DNA of 64,000 nucleotides from Canibacter sp052085365. Lineage in GTDB: Bacteria; Actinomycetota; Actinomycetes; Actinomycetales; Microbacteriaceae. A model generated the notes under the pieces. It made no database searches, was not told the DNA's origin, and saw only the letters and a program-made list of their open reading frames with translations. Positions 1 to 8,497 of this stretch are shown in pieces. Where the stretch lies: contig JBQDFP010000007.1 of NCBI GenBank assembly GCA_052085365.1, forward strand, positions 36,429 to 100,428. Reading direction: 5' to 3'. The position numbers were made by a program, and so were the translations under genes. The number at the start of each line of letters is the position of its first letter. Position 1 is the first letter of the stretch.

Positions 1-233
1 CTTCAGTACGTAAAACCGGCCGCGTCGTTGTCGCGCAAGAGGCTCCCGGTAACGTCAGCCTCGGTAGTGAAATCGCCGCCACCATTCACGAGCACTGCTT
101 CTATTCGTTGCAGGCGCCCGTACTGCGCGTGTCAGCCTATGACACCCCATTCCCGCCAGCGCGACTCGAGGGTGTCTATTTGCCTGACGCTGACCGAGTT
201 CTCGAAGCCGTCGACCGCACGATGCACTATTAG
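1..233 (+). CDS. 2-oxo-acid dehydrogenase E1 component, beta subunit (3' end only)
   Basis: The reading frame is open from base 3 and ends at TAG 231-233, giving the last 77 residues. The segment VVVAQEAP...SLGSEIAATIHE followed by APVLRV...DTPFPPA is the C-terminal transketolase fold of E1-beta subunits of pyruvate or branched-chain 2-oxo-acid dehydrogenases. The E2 gene starts 11 bases downstream behind an AAGGAG ribosome site, the usual E1-beta/E2 order. E1 is the thiamine-diphosphate enzyme that decarboxylates the 2-oxo acid and passes the acyl group to E2. The 5' part lies outside the window, so the substrate class (pyruvate or branched-chain) is open. Confidence 0.88.
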   Translation, partial: SVRKTGRVVVAQEAPGNVSLGSEIAATIHEHCFYSLQAPVLRVSAYDTPFPPARLEGVYLPDADRVLEAVDRTMHY

Positions 234-244
234 AAGGAGTTCTA

Positions 245-1600
245 ATGTCCGACATGGTGTTTCCCCTTCCAGATGTAGGCGAAGGCCTGACTGAGGCCGA
301 AATTGTGAGCTGGCAGGTTGCTCCTGGCGACTCTGTGGAACTCAACCAGGTGATTTGCGAGATTGAGACCGCGAAATCAGTTGTTGAACTGCCATCCCCG
401 TTTGAGGGAACTGTCACTGAACTGCTTGCCGAGCCGGGACAGACAGTTGCTGTCGGTGGGCCGATCATGCGCGTGAGTGCGTCCGGTGGCGAGGTTCCAG
501 AGCCGCAGCTGCCCGCAGATTCTGCTGGTGCGGCAACGACTGGCGCTGGCACCGAGGCGGGTGCTGATGCGGTTACCGAGATTCCCGAGGCTCCGGCAGA
601 GCCTGATGCTGATGCCGCGTCAGAAGGCGGCGGATCGGTGCTAGTTGGATACGGCAGCACCGGCGGAACGGTGAAGAGCCGCCGTCGAAGGGGCGGGGAG
701 CCGCTGCTAAGCCGCGGATCAATCCCGGTCGCTGATGCGAACCCGATTATCGCCAAGCCACCGATTCGGAAGCTCGCAAAAGATCTAAACGTTGATCTTG
801 CGGGTGTTGAAGGTTCCGGCATTGCGGGTGAGATTCTGCGTGACGATGTTGTCCGGCATGCGAGCCAGGCCAGTGTGTTCCGCAATATTGAGACCCCTGA
901 TGTGCCGAGTGTGCGTGAAGAGCGCATTCCGGTGAAGGGTGTACGTAAACAGATCGCCAAGGCGATGTCGAAGAGCGCGTTCACGGCACCGCATGTGAGT
1001 GTCTTCACTGAGATTGATGCGACCCGCACGATGGAATACGTGAAGCGTCTGAAAGCGTCGACGGATTTCGCGGGTGTGAAAGTGTCACCGTTGCTGGTGA
1101 TGGCGAAGGCCATTATTTGGGCGGTGCGTCGTAACCCGATGGTGAACTCGACATTCACTGAAAAAGAGATCATCGTGCACAACTTCGTGAACCTTGGTAT
1201 CGCGGCGGCAACCCCTCGAGGGCTGATCGTGCCGAATATTAAGGATGCGCAGGACATGAGCATGTTTGAGCTTGCGCAGGCGATCGAACAATTGACCTTG
1301 ACCGCGCGTGAGGGCCGCACGACACCGAAGGACATGGCGGACGGCACCATTACTGTGACGAACATTGGCGTGTTTGGCATGGATACGGGCACTCCGATCT
1401 TGAATCCTGGTGAGGTTGCCATTGTTGCGATGGGTACTATCAAGGAGAAACCGTGGGTTGTGAACGGTGAAGTACTGCCGCGCATGGTCACCACAGTTGG
1501 TGGCTCATTCGATCACCGAGTCGTTGACGGTGACGTGGTTTCACGTTTTGTCGCTGACGTCGCGTCAGTGATCGAAGAGCCTGCGCTTCTGCTTGACTAA
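245..1600 (+). CDS. dihydrolipoamide acyltransferase (E2) of a 2-oxo-acid dehydrogenase complex
   Basis: 451 residues. The N-terminal lipoyl domain (about 1-80) carries the lipoylation lysine in EIETAKSV (K44). A long Ala/Pro/Glu-rich linker follows, then a peripheral-subunit-binding domain (about 165-205, PPIRKLAKDLNVDL...GSGIAGEILRDDV), then the catalytic acyltransferase domain with the signature FDHRVVDG (H424, D428). It transfers the acyl group from lipoyl-E2 to CoA in the cytoplasm. There is a single lipoyl domain, as in branched-chain-type E2 proteins. It is cotranscribed with the E1-beta gene just upstream, with AAGGAG before the ATG. No E3 gene follows, so the complex must use a dihydrolipoamide dehydrogenase encoded elsewhere. 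The branched-chain assignment is an inference. Confidence 0.93.
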   Translation: MSDMVFPLPDVGEGLTEAEIVSWQVAPGDSVELNQVICEIETAKSVVELPSPFEGTVTELLAEPGQTVAVGGPIMRVSASGGEVPEPQLPADSAGAATTGAGTEAGADAVTEIPEAPAEPDADAASEGGGSVLVGYGSTGGTVKSRRRRGGEPLLSRGSIPVADANPIIAKPPIRKLAKDLNVDLAGVEGSGIAGEILRDDVVRHASQASVFRNIETPDVPSVREERIPVKGVRKQIAKAMSKSAFTAPHVSVFTEIDATRTMEYVKRLKASTDFAGVKVSPLLVMAKAIIWAVRRNPMVNSTFTEKEIIVHNFVNLGIAAATPRGLIVPNIKDAQDMSMFELAQAIEQLTLTAREGRTTPKDMADGTITVTNIGVFGMDTGTPILNPGEVAIVAMGTIKEKPWVVNGEVLPRMVTTVGGSFDHRVVDGDVVSRFVADVASVIEEPALLLD

Positions 1601-1602
1601 TT

Positions 1603-1660
1603 CAAGAGTCTTGCTTCAAGAGACTCTTGCTTCCTCAAGATCCTTGTGCCTCAAGGATCT
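1603..1660. terminator. two hairpins in tandem between convergent genes
   Basis: Hairpin one has a perfect 9-bp stem, CAAGAGTCT (1603-1611) with AGACTCTTG (1621-1629). Hairpin two has a perfect 9-bp stem, AGATCCTTG (1638-1646) with CAAGGATCT (1652-1660). The element CTTGCTTCAAG recurs nearby. It lies between the E2 stop and the stop of the convergent HNH gene, so it probably ends transcription from both sides. No U-tract is obvious. Confidence 0.6.
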
Positions 1661-1724
1661 CTTGCTTCAAGACCGTCAGCCGCGCGTCTTGCTTGCTGGG
1701 AGCTGCTAGATACTTTCGGCTGCG

Positions 1725-3413
1725 TTAGAACGGCCGTTCGTCTTCCGGTATGCCTGTTAAACCGGGCCGGTGGGCGCCCCAGGGGATATCACCTCCGGGG
1801 TAGTACTTGAATCGAACCTTGCTTTTTCTGCCCTTTCTCTCTGGAGTAATGGGTGGTACCAGCGGTTCTACCTCTGTGGCTGGGTCGGGGGTGTCTGTGT
1901 ACTCGTTACCGTGCGGGTCGCGCCAGACCAACACACCGCCGGGTTCTTGACGCACGGACCACCGCGCAGTTTCGTGCACACTGGGGTGCTTTAGCGCGTG
2001 ATGTCTTTTGCAGAGCAGTGCCAGGTTATTGGTTGCGGTCTTTCCGCCTTTTGCCCAGTCGAATGTGTGATCAATTTCGCATCTCGAAGGTGGGGTGAGA
2101 CACCCGGGGAACCGACAGTGACTGTCTCGGGCGATGATGAGTCGTCTTATTGCTGCGGTGGGTTCGTAACTGTCGGTTGAGATGACCTTGCCAGAAGGAC
2201 CCACAAAGATGCGATTCCAACTTTTCGCATCAGCTGCAAACCGTCGTGAGATCTCGGCGTCAATGAGACCGTAGCCAGCGAGTTCACCGAACGGTTCGGG
2301 GGAGGCCTCGCGGCTTGTTTTGGCCTCGTGGCCCGAACCGGCGGTTGCAGGGTCTTCGTTGTCGGCGGGAACGAACGCGGTAACCGGTACAGTGACTTGC
2401 ACTCGGCCCTGAATGCCGAAACCGAACGGATCGCCGCTGCGATCGTCTACCCGTGCGGACGCTGATGCGAGCAGTAGCTCAGACATAACATCTGCTCGAG
2501 CCTGGGTGAGCGTTCGAGCATCAGCAATAGTTTTTGTAGTGGCTTTGCCGTCACCTATGCGTTCTGATGAAGTATCTTCGGTAGCAGTCATGGGTTGCAT
2601 CGTTTGGCGAGCGATTCTGGTGAGGCGGTCGTAGGCGGCTAGTGCGATTGGGGCCGGGAGGATGGCGCCAAACATTGCCATGCCGTCGCCCGTGTCTTTA
2701 ACCCACACTCGTCGTTCTTCGCTTGCGTGTTTGCGCGCGACCTCGATCGATTCGGGTGAGAGGCTTGCCACGAGTTTGGGGAGCCGACGACGGAGTCTTC
2801 CCGGCGTGGTCTCGAGCGCGATTTCAGTGGCTCGTTTGAGGTAAGTATCTCGAACATTTTCTGGAAGGTTCGCGCCAGAGTGAGCAATGACTTTTGCATG
2901 TGCGAATGAGACCCGGCCAGCCTGAATAAGTTCAACTAGCTCGGGATAGCGATCGGTGATCTCGTATGAAGCATTGAGATTGAGCCCGACAGTTTGATCA
3001 CTGCTTCTAGTGGCCACGGCAATCTGGTTTGCAACCGACAGCATTGAGGTGTGTGCGGTCTGGGCGTCAGCGTCGGCTTCTTCGATGGCGCTGGGGATGC
3101 GCCCCATGATCGTCACCTTGGCTGCCTCGAGTTTGCGTGTGGCCCGCTCGATAAAGATCGCACGTTCGGACAATTCACCGATTTGGTCGCGGAGTGAATA
3201 CTTGATGAGACCATCCGCGCCGGGTGCGATAGCCCCTAGTTCAGGGAGCGGAAGGTTCATAAGCAGGTCTGTCATGTGCTCGAGTGCGCGATCGAACTCA
3301 GCTTGGAATCGTGGATCGTGGGCTGTGCATGGTGCCAGAAGGGGAGTTTCGTTAGGAATGGGTTCGGCAGAAACCGGGTCCGGGTCTGGATTTGGAGGGT
3401 GGGATGAAGTCAT
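1725..3413 (-). CDS. DUF222 / HNH endonuclease family protein
   Basis: 562 residues. The N-terminal two thirds match the DUF222 (13E12 repeat) domain common in actinobacteria, with the typical helical stretch around VELIQAGRVSFAHAKVI. The C-terminus carries an HNH nuclease motif at about 433-476: CRFPGC...CEIDHTFDW...GGKT..NNLALLCKRHH, with the two Cys, the DH pair and the HH expected for a beta-beta-alpha metal finger. Members are multi-copy in actinobacterial genomes; their biological role is unsettled (mobile-element or DNA-repair related proposals). The start at 3413 has no strong ribosome site. The gene is a single unit, convergent with E2 and divergent from the YrdC-like gene. Nothing next to it looks like a recombinase or restriction partner. 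Confidence 0.9.
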   Translation of the reverse strand: MTSSHPPNPDPDPVSAEPIPNETPLLAPCTAHDPRFQAEFDRALEHMTDLLMNLPLPELGAIAPGADGLIKYSLRDQIGELSERAIFIERATRKLEAAKVTIMGRIPSAIEEADADAQTAHTSMLSVANQIAVATRSSDQTVGLNLNASYEITDRYPELVELIQAGRVSFAHAKVIAHSGANLPENVRDTYLKRATEIALETTPGRLRRRLPKLVASLSPESIEVARKHASEERRVWVKDTGDGMAMFGAILPAPIALAAYDRLTRIARQTMQPMTATEDTSSERIGDGKATTKTIADARTLTQARADVMSELLLASASARVDDRSGDPFGFGIQGRVQVTVPVTAFVPADNEDPATAGSGHEAKTSREASPEPFGELAGYGLIDAEISRRFAADAKSWNRIFVGPSGKVISTDSYEPTAAIRRLIIARDSHCRFPGCLTPPSRCEIDHTFDWAKGGKTATNNLALLCKRHHALKHPSVHETARWSVRQEPGGVLVWRDPHGNEYTDTPDPATEVEPLVPPITPERKGRKSKVRFKYYPGGDIPWGAHRPGLTGIPEDERPF

Positions 3414-3522
3414 AGTGCTAAGCCTCTGTCGCTAGACCGATGGGTAATCGGTGACGTGTTCGGGACGGTGCGATCGAGGCTCTCAGCGTGAGGAATGACT
3501 TAACTATGTGGGTGATCGCGGG

Positions 3523-3545
3523 GTTCAGATGAGTGGTATCTGAAC
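3523..3545. promoter_or_regulatory. inverted repeat in a divergent promoter region
   Basis: GTTCAGAT (3523-3530), spacer GAGTGGT, ATCTGAAC (3538-3545): a perfect 8-bp inverted repeat in the 287-base divergent gap between the HNH gene and the YrdC-like gene. A terminator would be odd between divergent genes, so an operator is more likely; no regulator can be named. The rest of this gap shows nothing else firm. Confidence 0.35.
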
Positions 3546-3700
3546 TGGCTTGAGCTGTTTGAAGCTATAACTTCATGCTAATCGGAACCACCGACATTCT
3601 TTGATTTGAAGGTCGGAGTTCTTCACAGTGTGGACCCTGTGTCTGTGACGACGTGCCGACACGGTAAGATCGAAGCTAAACGGTGAAAAGGAGTGTGCCA

Positions 3701-4477
3701 GTGAGCACGAAGCGTATTACCTGGGACGGCAACCTGACGACCGAAGCCGTCGAGCTGCTTGATCAGGGCGGCAAGATTATCGTGAGCCCCACCAAGGTTG
3801 GTTACATCATTATGACCACTGACCTTGAGGGACTTGAGCGCAAATTTGAGATCAAGAAACGCAAGCGTAATAAGCCCGGTGTGGTGCTGTGCGGATCGAT
3901 GGAGCAACTGCGCGAGCTTGCTGATATGACGCCTGAAATCGAGAAGTTCTACCAGATGCACTGGGACCAGGACGCTCTCATGGGCTGCATCTTGCCGTGG
4001 AAAGAATCGGGCAAGAAGTACATTCCGGAAGGTGCCGAGGAACTCATGACCGATGTTCGCGGAACCAGCTGCTTCGTGCTGCGTTTCGGTACACCTGGTG
4101 AGCAGATCGTGAACGAGCGCTGGGAGAAGAGCCGGGCGCTGTCATTTGCGAGCTCAGCAAACCCTTCAGGTCGCGGAAACCGCGGTGTTGTTGACGGCAT
4201 CGGTGACGCTATCGAAAACGGCGTCGACTTGATCATCGAAGGCAACGACTACGTAAAGTCGATTCAGCCCAACGCGACCCCCGAGACTCGCTATGAGCAG
4301 GGCGTGATGGTTTCGTTCGTTGACGATGACGGCAATCTCGTCCCTGAACAGCACGGTGCACGCGACACGGAACCGGCACCAATCTTGATCCGCAAGGGCG
4401 TCTACCTGCCGCAGATTCTCGATAACCTTGCCGAGTGCTTTAACAGCTGGGACTACCGTCACGGCCACTACTACTAA
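3701..4477 (+). CDS. Sua5/YciO/YrdC family protein
   Basis: 258 residues from GTG 3701. That start is chosen because AAAAGGAG (3687-3693) sits 7 bases before it; an in-frame GTG at 3683 lies ahead of this site. The YrdC fold is visible: an N-terminal PTKVGYII strand-loop, a basic stretch IKKRKRNKPGVVL matching the K-x-R nucleotide-binding segment, and FASSANPSGRGN matching the S-x-N motif. Family members bind RNA or nucleotides and, in the Sua5/TsaC branch, make threonylcarbamoyl-AMP for tRNA t6A. This protein lacks the classical PTDTVYGL string and ends in an aromatic/histidine-rich tail (WDYRHGHYY), so it may be a paralogue and not the essential TsaC. Confidence 0.75.
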   Translation: MSTKRITWDGNLTTEAVELLDQGGKIIVSPTKVGYIIMTTDLEGLERKFEIKKRKRNKPGVVLCGSMEQLRELADMTPEIEKFYQMHWDQDALMGCILPWKESGKKYIPEGAEELMTDVRGTSCFVLRFGTPGEQIVNERWEKSRALSFASSANPSGRGNRGVVDGIGDAIENGVDLIIEGNDYVKSIQPNATPETRYEQGVMVSFVDDDGNLVPEQHGARDTEPAPILIRKGVYLPQILDNLAECFNSWDYRHGHYY

Positions 4478-4514
4478 GCCAACACGGTCTTCACTCGCAA
4501 GAGTTTGATTGGCA

Positions 4515-4551
4515 CTGATCCACCCGCATCTTCATGTTGTGGGTGGATCAG
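4515..4551. terminator. bidirectional terminator hairpin
   Basis: CTGATCCACCC (4515-4525) pairs perfectly with GGGTGGATCAG (4541-4551) over an 15-base loop. It lies between the stop of the YrdC-like gene and the stop of the convergent surface-protein gene, so it probably serves both. Confidence 0.7.
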
Positions 4552-4554
4552 TTG

Positions 4555-5295
4555 CTATAGGTGGGTGCGTGAGCGTCGACGGAGGAGGAAGTAGGCGGCG
4601 GTGAGCAGGGCGCCGGCGATCGCGAACACGCTGAAAAGTTCTGTTCCGGTGTGTGCAAGTCCTTCAGTAGAGGCAGCGTTTTCGCCTGATGCTACGCCGT
4701 TGCCGGGTTCATTGCCCGCTGCGGGCGCGTCTGGGTTGGCATTTGGCTGCTCGCCAGGCTTCTCATTCGGTTCTTCTGGTGTTTCAACCGCCATCTGCCA
4801 TTCAGTGTCTCCGATACTGATCGGCTGAGAGATTGCGGTCGGCGCGACTTCGGCGATTCCATTGCTTACCCGCACACACTCGACGAGTAGTTCTGCTTCA
4901 CCCGGCGTAGCAATATCGGCAAGCACTGCGTCCATGGTGATGCGCGCGGTGCCGTTGTCTGTGAGGGGATCCACACCAGAAAGCACCACCCGACTCGGGT
5001 CGCCATCTTCTTGGCTCAACGTGGCTCGAGCACCATCTGTGTAGGGTGCGTCACACGCGCTTCGTGACACAACCGTGTATGTGTCACGAGGAGCATCAAG
5101 TGTGCCCGATGAAGTGACCTCGCGATCGGTTTCAACCACAATGTTGACGCGGTCTGCAGTCTCAGCGGTATACAAGATTTGCGCGCCAAGAGCTGCGGGC
5201 AGGACGATCGAGAGTGTGGTTAGTGCGGTGCCGAGAGTTTTTCGCGCCGCGGGAAGCAGCACAGCAGGCACAGCTGCAGCAGTGGAATGAAACAT
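4555..5295 (-). CDS. sortase-anchored surface protein with LAxTG signal
   Basis: 246 residues from ATG 5295; an in-frame GTG at 5304 is possible. The N-terminus has basic residues followed by a hydrophobic stretch (about 20-40), consistent with a signal peptide or anchor. The middle is an acidic extracellular domain with two cysteines (SACDAPYT and LLVECVRV), then a Pro/Glu/Asn/Gly-rich spacer. The C-terminus is a classical cell-wall sorting region: LAHTG (213-217), a hydrophobic helix, then RRRSR. LAxTG is the signal used by class E sortases in actinobacteria. No sortase gene is adjacent. The protein is probably exported and covalently linked to peptidoglycan; its binding role is not evident. 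Confidence 0.8.
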   Translation of the reverse strand: MFHSTAAAVPAVLLPAARKTLGTALTTLSIVLPAALGAQILYTAETADRVNIVVETDREVTSSGTLDAPRDTYTVVSRSACDAPYTDGARATLSQEDGDPSRVVLSGVDPLTDNGTARITMDAVLADIATPGEAELLVECVRVSNGIAEVAPTAISQPISIGDTEWQMAVETPEEPNEKPGEQPNANPDAPAAGNEPGNGVASGENAASTEGLAHTGTELFSVFAIAGALLTAAYFLLRRRSRTHL

Positions 5296-5356
5296 GTGAC
5301 TCACAATCGACGGGCCTTGATTTGAACGTTGCAACGGTCCCACAAAGGGGTGAACT

Positions 5357-5370
5357 GAGCGTTAACGCTC
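5357..5370. promoter_or_regulatory. 14-bp perfect palindrome in a divergent promoter
   Basis: GAGCGTTAACGCTC at 5357-5370 is perfectly self-complementary and lies between the divergent surface-protein and PHP-protein genes. It is a plausible operator for both; no regulator is identified. Confidence 0.35.
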
Positions 5371-5460
5371 GATGTCCCGGCCGTAACCTGCGCGTAACCG
5401 CTGCGCAATGTGGGGTCTCTACGATCACCTGAGAGCACTACGCCCCGAAGGAGAACGAGA

Positions 5461-7167
5461 ATGACCCGAGCAGTCCATCATCGCGAGAGCAGATCAACTG
5501 AACTTCAGCGAATTTCTCTCGGGCCTGCCCGCAGAGATGTGATTCGTGCGGGTGCATTGACCGCGGGAGCAAGCGTGGTCGCCTCAGCCTTCGGCGGTGC
5601 GTCGACATTTCTGTCAGCAGCCCCTGCGAACGCTGAAATGAACGATGATGCAGAGCTCACTTGGCTTGTCGTCGACCACCATGTGCACTCAATATATAGC
5701 CACGATGCGAAGTACACGATGGATATGATTCTCGACCGAGCGCAACAGTTCGGGGTCGATGCGATCGCCTTTACTGAGCACGCGAATCTGGGCCACGCCC
5801 ACCAGGGAGGTGTGTGGGAGGCGAATCGTGAGGTCCGTCGTGCGCGCGAGAACCGTGACATGCTCGTCTTCCAGGGGCTGGAGTGGTACATACCGGCGGC
5901 AGAACACGGAACTGTGCTGGTGGCGCCCGGCCCGAACGAGGCTCGGCTGTTGCGGACGTTTGAGCTGCTGTATGACGGCAAACTCAACGGTTGGGAAAAG
6001 CCAATCCCGGGGTCAGCTCAGGTCGCTGAATGGGAAGGCTACGCGAACGAAGCAATTGCGTGGCTCGGCGAGCGCAAGGCTGCGGGATTTATTGATGACG
6101 TGCTCGTTCTCGCGAACCATCCGAGTCGACTCGGCATCGATTCGCCACATGAAATGCGGGCTTGGCATGATGCGGATCCACATATTTATATCGGTATGGA
6201 AGGTGCGCCCGGTGCGCAGGGTTCTGCGTTCGGCACGAATCGTGGCCCCGACTATCAACGTGGCGAGTACGAGAATTCACCGAGCGACCAATCGTGGCCC
6301 GGGTATCCGGCAGAGGCATACCTGACACGCGGTGGTTTCGACTGGATGACCTCTGTTGTTGGGGGTGTGTGGGATTCGCTGCTGTCAGAGGGCCGCAGGT
6401 ACTGGATCACGTCGAATTCAGATTTGCATTTGAAAACGTATGACACCTGGCGGGTGGGGGACTACCCCGATGACGGAACGTGGGAAGATGGTGCGAGCCT
6501 CGGTAATTTTGATCGCGCGGGACGACGACCTGACCCGATTGATACGGGCGAACCGCAGGGTGGCAGCGACTATTGGCCGGGCGAATTCTCGAGAACCCAT
6601 GTTGGGGCAACAGAACGCTCATATCTGGCGGTGATGACCGCGCTTCGTGAAGGTCGGGTGTGGATCGATCACGGCCACCTTATTTCTGGTCTTGATGTGC
6701 GAGTTGAAGCGGCTGAGGGGGAGGTGCATCCTGTGACTTTGGGCGGCACTGCGAAGGTTGCGCGAGGGACCAAACTGGTTATGAAGGTCACTGTCACGCC
6801 GACCACTGAGCAGAACTCCGCAGGAATCCTTCCACGTTTGGCGCACCTCGACTTGATTGCTGGGAGGGTGACCGGCCCAGCAGCTGACCTAGACGAGATC
6901 CACGCTCCAAACACACGAGTTGTTGAGCGTATTGATACGCTGCAGCAGGGCCTTGAGCCGTTCACGGTCGAGTTTGATCTTGGTGAGGTGACGGAGAATA
7001 GTTATGTGCGTCTGCGTGGATCGGACGGCAATCGCTCAGGTGAAGGCCCGTACGGCGCCCAGATCGACCCCGCAGGACCCATCCCGCACGACGGAGCTGA
7101 AAATGCTGGTGACCCGTGGGCTGACACTTGGATGTACACCAATCCAATCTTTATCGAGGTTGAGTAA
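5461..7167 (+). CDS. Tat-exported PHP-domain metal-dependent phosphoesterase
   Basis: 568 residues from ATG 5461, chosen because GAAGGAG lies about 7 bases upstream; an earlier in-frame start at 5410 has none. The N-terminus reads as a twin-arginine signal: RRDVIRAG at 24-31, a hydrophobic stretch, then a likely cut after ANA (about residue 58). The mature part begins with a PHP metal site DHHVHS (72-77), followed by DAIAFTEHAN and later H/D-rich segments (ANHPSRLG, SNSDLH). PHP proteins are metal-dependent phosphoesterases. Export through Tat fits a protein folded with its metals before secretion. The substrate is unknown; the C-terminal 150 residues look like a beta-rich accessory domain. 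Confidence 0.82.
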   Translation: MTRAVHHRESRSTELQRISLGPARRDVIRAGALTAGASVVASAFGGASTFLSAAPANAEMNDDAELTWLVVDHHVHSIYSHDAKYTMDMILDRAQQFGVDAIAFTEHANLGHAHQGGVWEANREVRRARENRDMLVFQGLEWYIPAAEHGTVLVAPGPNEARLLRTFELLYDGKLNGWEKPIPGSAQVAEWEGYANEAIAWLGERKAAGFIDDVLVLANHPSRLGIDSPHEMRAWHDADPHIYIGMEGAPGAQGSAFGTNRGPDYQRGEYENSPSDQSWPGYPAEAYLTRGGFDWMTSVVGGVWDSLLSEGRRYWITSNSDLHLKTYDTWRVGDYPDDGTWEDGASLGNFDRAGRRPDPIDTGEPQGGSDYWPGEFSRTHVGATERSYLAVMTALREGRVWIDHGHLISGLDVRVEAAEGEVHPVTLGGTAKVARGTKLVMKVTVTPTTEQNSAGILPRLAHLDLIAGRVTGPAADLDEIHAPNTRVVERIDTLQQGLEPFTVEFDLGEVTENSYVRLRGSDGNRSGEGPYGAQIDPAGPIPHDGAENAGDPWADTWMYTNPIFIEVE

Positions 7168-7188
7168 GCCAGCGGGTATGGTTGCTGT

Positions 7189-7677
7189 ATGGCTGATTCA
7201 TCATTTGACGTTGTAAGCAAGATCGACCACATGGAGGTCGATAACGCGAGCAATCAGGCTCGGAAAGAGATCGACCAGCGCTACGACTTTAAAGGCGTGG
7301 GCGCGTCAATCGACGTGTCTGAGAGCAGCATTCTTCTGAAGGCCAACAGCGAGGAACGTGTGAAAGCAGCATTTGATGTGCTGCAGTCTAAATTCGTGAA
7401 GCGTGGACTTTCACTCAAAACGCTCGACGCGGGCGAGGCGTTTGCGAGCGGTAAAGAATACCGACTCGAAGCGAAGCTCAAAGAGGGCATCGACCAACCG
7501 ACCGCGAAAAAGCTCACCAAGCTGATTCGTGACGAGGGACCGAAGAGCGTGAAAGGGCAGATTCAGGGCGACGAGCTGCGTGTGTCGTCGAAGAGCCGTG
7601 ATGATCTGCAAGCAACCATTGCGCTTTTGAAGGGCGCTGACGTTGATGTTGCGCTGCAGTTCGTCAACATGCGCTAA
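7189..7677 (+). CDS. yajQ: YajQ family (DUF520) nucleotide-binding protein
   Basis: 162 residues. The start MADSSFDVVSKIDHMEVDNA, the motif QRYDFKG and the end DVDVALQFVNMR are hallmarks of the YajQ/DUF520 family, at its usual length. Family members bind nucleotides, and cyclic-di-GMP binding has been shown for some proteobacterial members. The gene stands alone 21 bases after the PHP gene and overlaps the convergent PAP2 gene by four bases at the 3' ends, with no room for a separate terminator. Confidence 0.93.
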   Translation: MADSSFDVVSKIDHMEVDNASNQARKEIDQRYDFKGVGASIDVSESSILLKANSEERVKAAFDVLQSKFVKRGLSLKTLDAGEAFASGKEYRLEAKLKEGIDQPTAKKLTKLIRDEGPKSVKGQIQGDELRVSSKSRDDLQATIALLKGADVDVALQFVNMR

Positions 7678-8429
7678 TTCTGTAGTTCTAGGGATGGACG
7701 GGTCGCTCTATAGTTCGCTTGGCGCAGCCACGGCCATGCGCTGAGCATAATTGTGGACCCGGTCCCGACGAGAGCGCCGGCGGTTACGTCGGTGAACCAG
7801 TGCGCGGCAAGATACATGCGCGTCACCGCAATAAACATCGCGATGACAAGCGCAAGTACCCAGATCAGTGACTGGAAGCGACGCCTGCGAACATGACCCG
7901 AAAGCACGATCGCGGCCGATATAGCGAGAGCCGTTGCTGCGGTAGTGTGGCCGGACGGAAAGCTGGTGTCGGCCTCGATAACGAGCCGAAGTAGCTCTGG
8001 CGGCCGGTCGCGTTGAATGATCGCCTTCATGAGATGCGTGAGCGCTGAGGCGGCGATCTGACTCAAATACACGAAGGCGACGTCTTGCCACCGTCTGGTG
8101 ATGAGCCATAACAAAAGACCCACGAGACCGGTGAACGCGATTGTTGCGTACCATGAGAACGCGAGCGTCGCGGTGCCCATGATCGATGTGAGCACATGCG
8201 AACGCAGGGCAATAAAGGCGTCGAGCATTTCGGCATCGTTTTCGAGCTTGCCGTCGGTGACAGTAACTAGAAGTCCCATTGCGATTACTGCGAGAAGAAA
8301 CGCGGCCCCGACGCTTAGACGAAGCACGGGCCGATGCCAGAGAGCGACGAGACCTCGCAGTAACGTGGTCTTAGCGCGACTATCAATGTTGCTTTGGGAG
8401 TTAATGCCGGAGTTCATAAGTATCAACAC
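7674..8429 (-). CDS. PAP2 family membrane phosphatase
   Basis: 251 residues from GTG 8429, supported by AGAGG six bases upstream; ATG 8417 is an alternative. Several hydrophobic segments alternate with the three PAP2 signature motifs: K-x6-RP in KAIIQRDRPPE, PSGH in SFPSGHTTAA, and SR-x5-H-x3-D represented by TRMYLAAHWFTDV (T replaces S). The family removes phosphate from lipid phosphates such as phosphatidic acid or undecaprenyl pyrophosphate at the outer membrane face. A role in recycling the undecaprenyl carrier is possible but not shown. It is divergent from the DUF3151 gene. Confidence 0.88.
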   Translation of the reverse strand: MLILMNSGINSQSNIDSRAKTTLLRGLVALWHRPVLRLSVGAAFLLAVIAMGLLVTVTDGKLENDAEMLDAFIALRSHVLTSIMGTATLAFSWYATIAFTGLVGLLLWLITRRWQDVAFVYLSQIAASALTHLMKAIIQRDRPPELLRLVIEADTSFPSGHTTAATALAISAAIVLSGHVRRRRFQSLIWVLALVIAMFIAVTRMYLAAHWFTDVTAGALVGTGSTIMLSAWPWLRQANYRATRPSLELQN

Positions 8430-8497
8430 AGGGTACCTCTAATCGCCGAGGTTAGTGCGTTGTTAGCGATGTCAGGCCAAATCGCTAGACTGTCTGT

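Noticed and set aside
55..1494. 479-residue open frame on the minus strand
   Set aside because: It is the antisense shadow of the E2 gene, whose domain motifs are unambiguous; the shadow is Ser/Thr/Pro-rich without motifs.
1725..3413. HNH gene as part of a restriction or homing element
   Set aside because: No methyltransferase, intron structure or flanking repeat is present; DUF222/HNH proteins are common single genes in actinobacteria.
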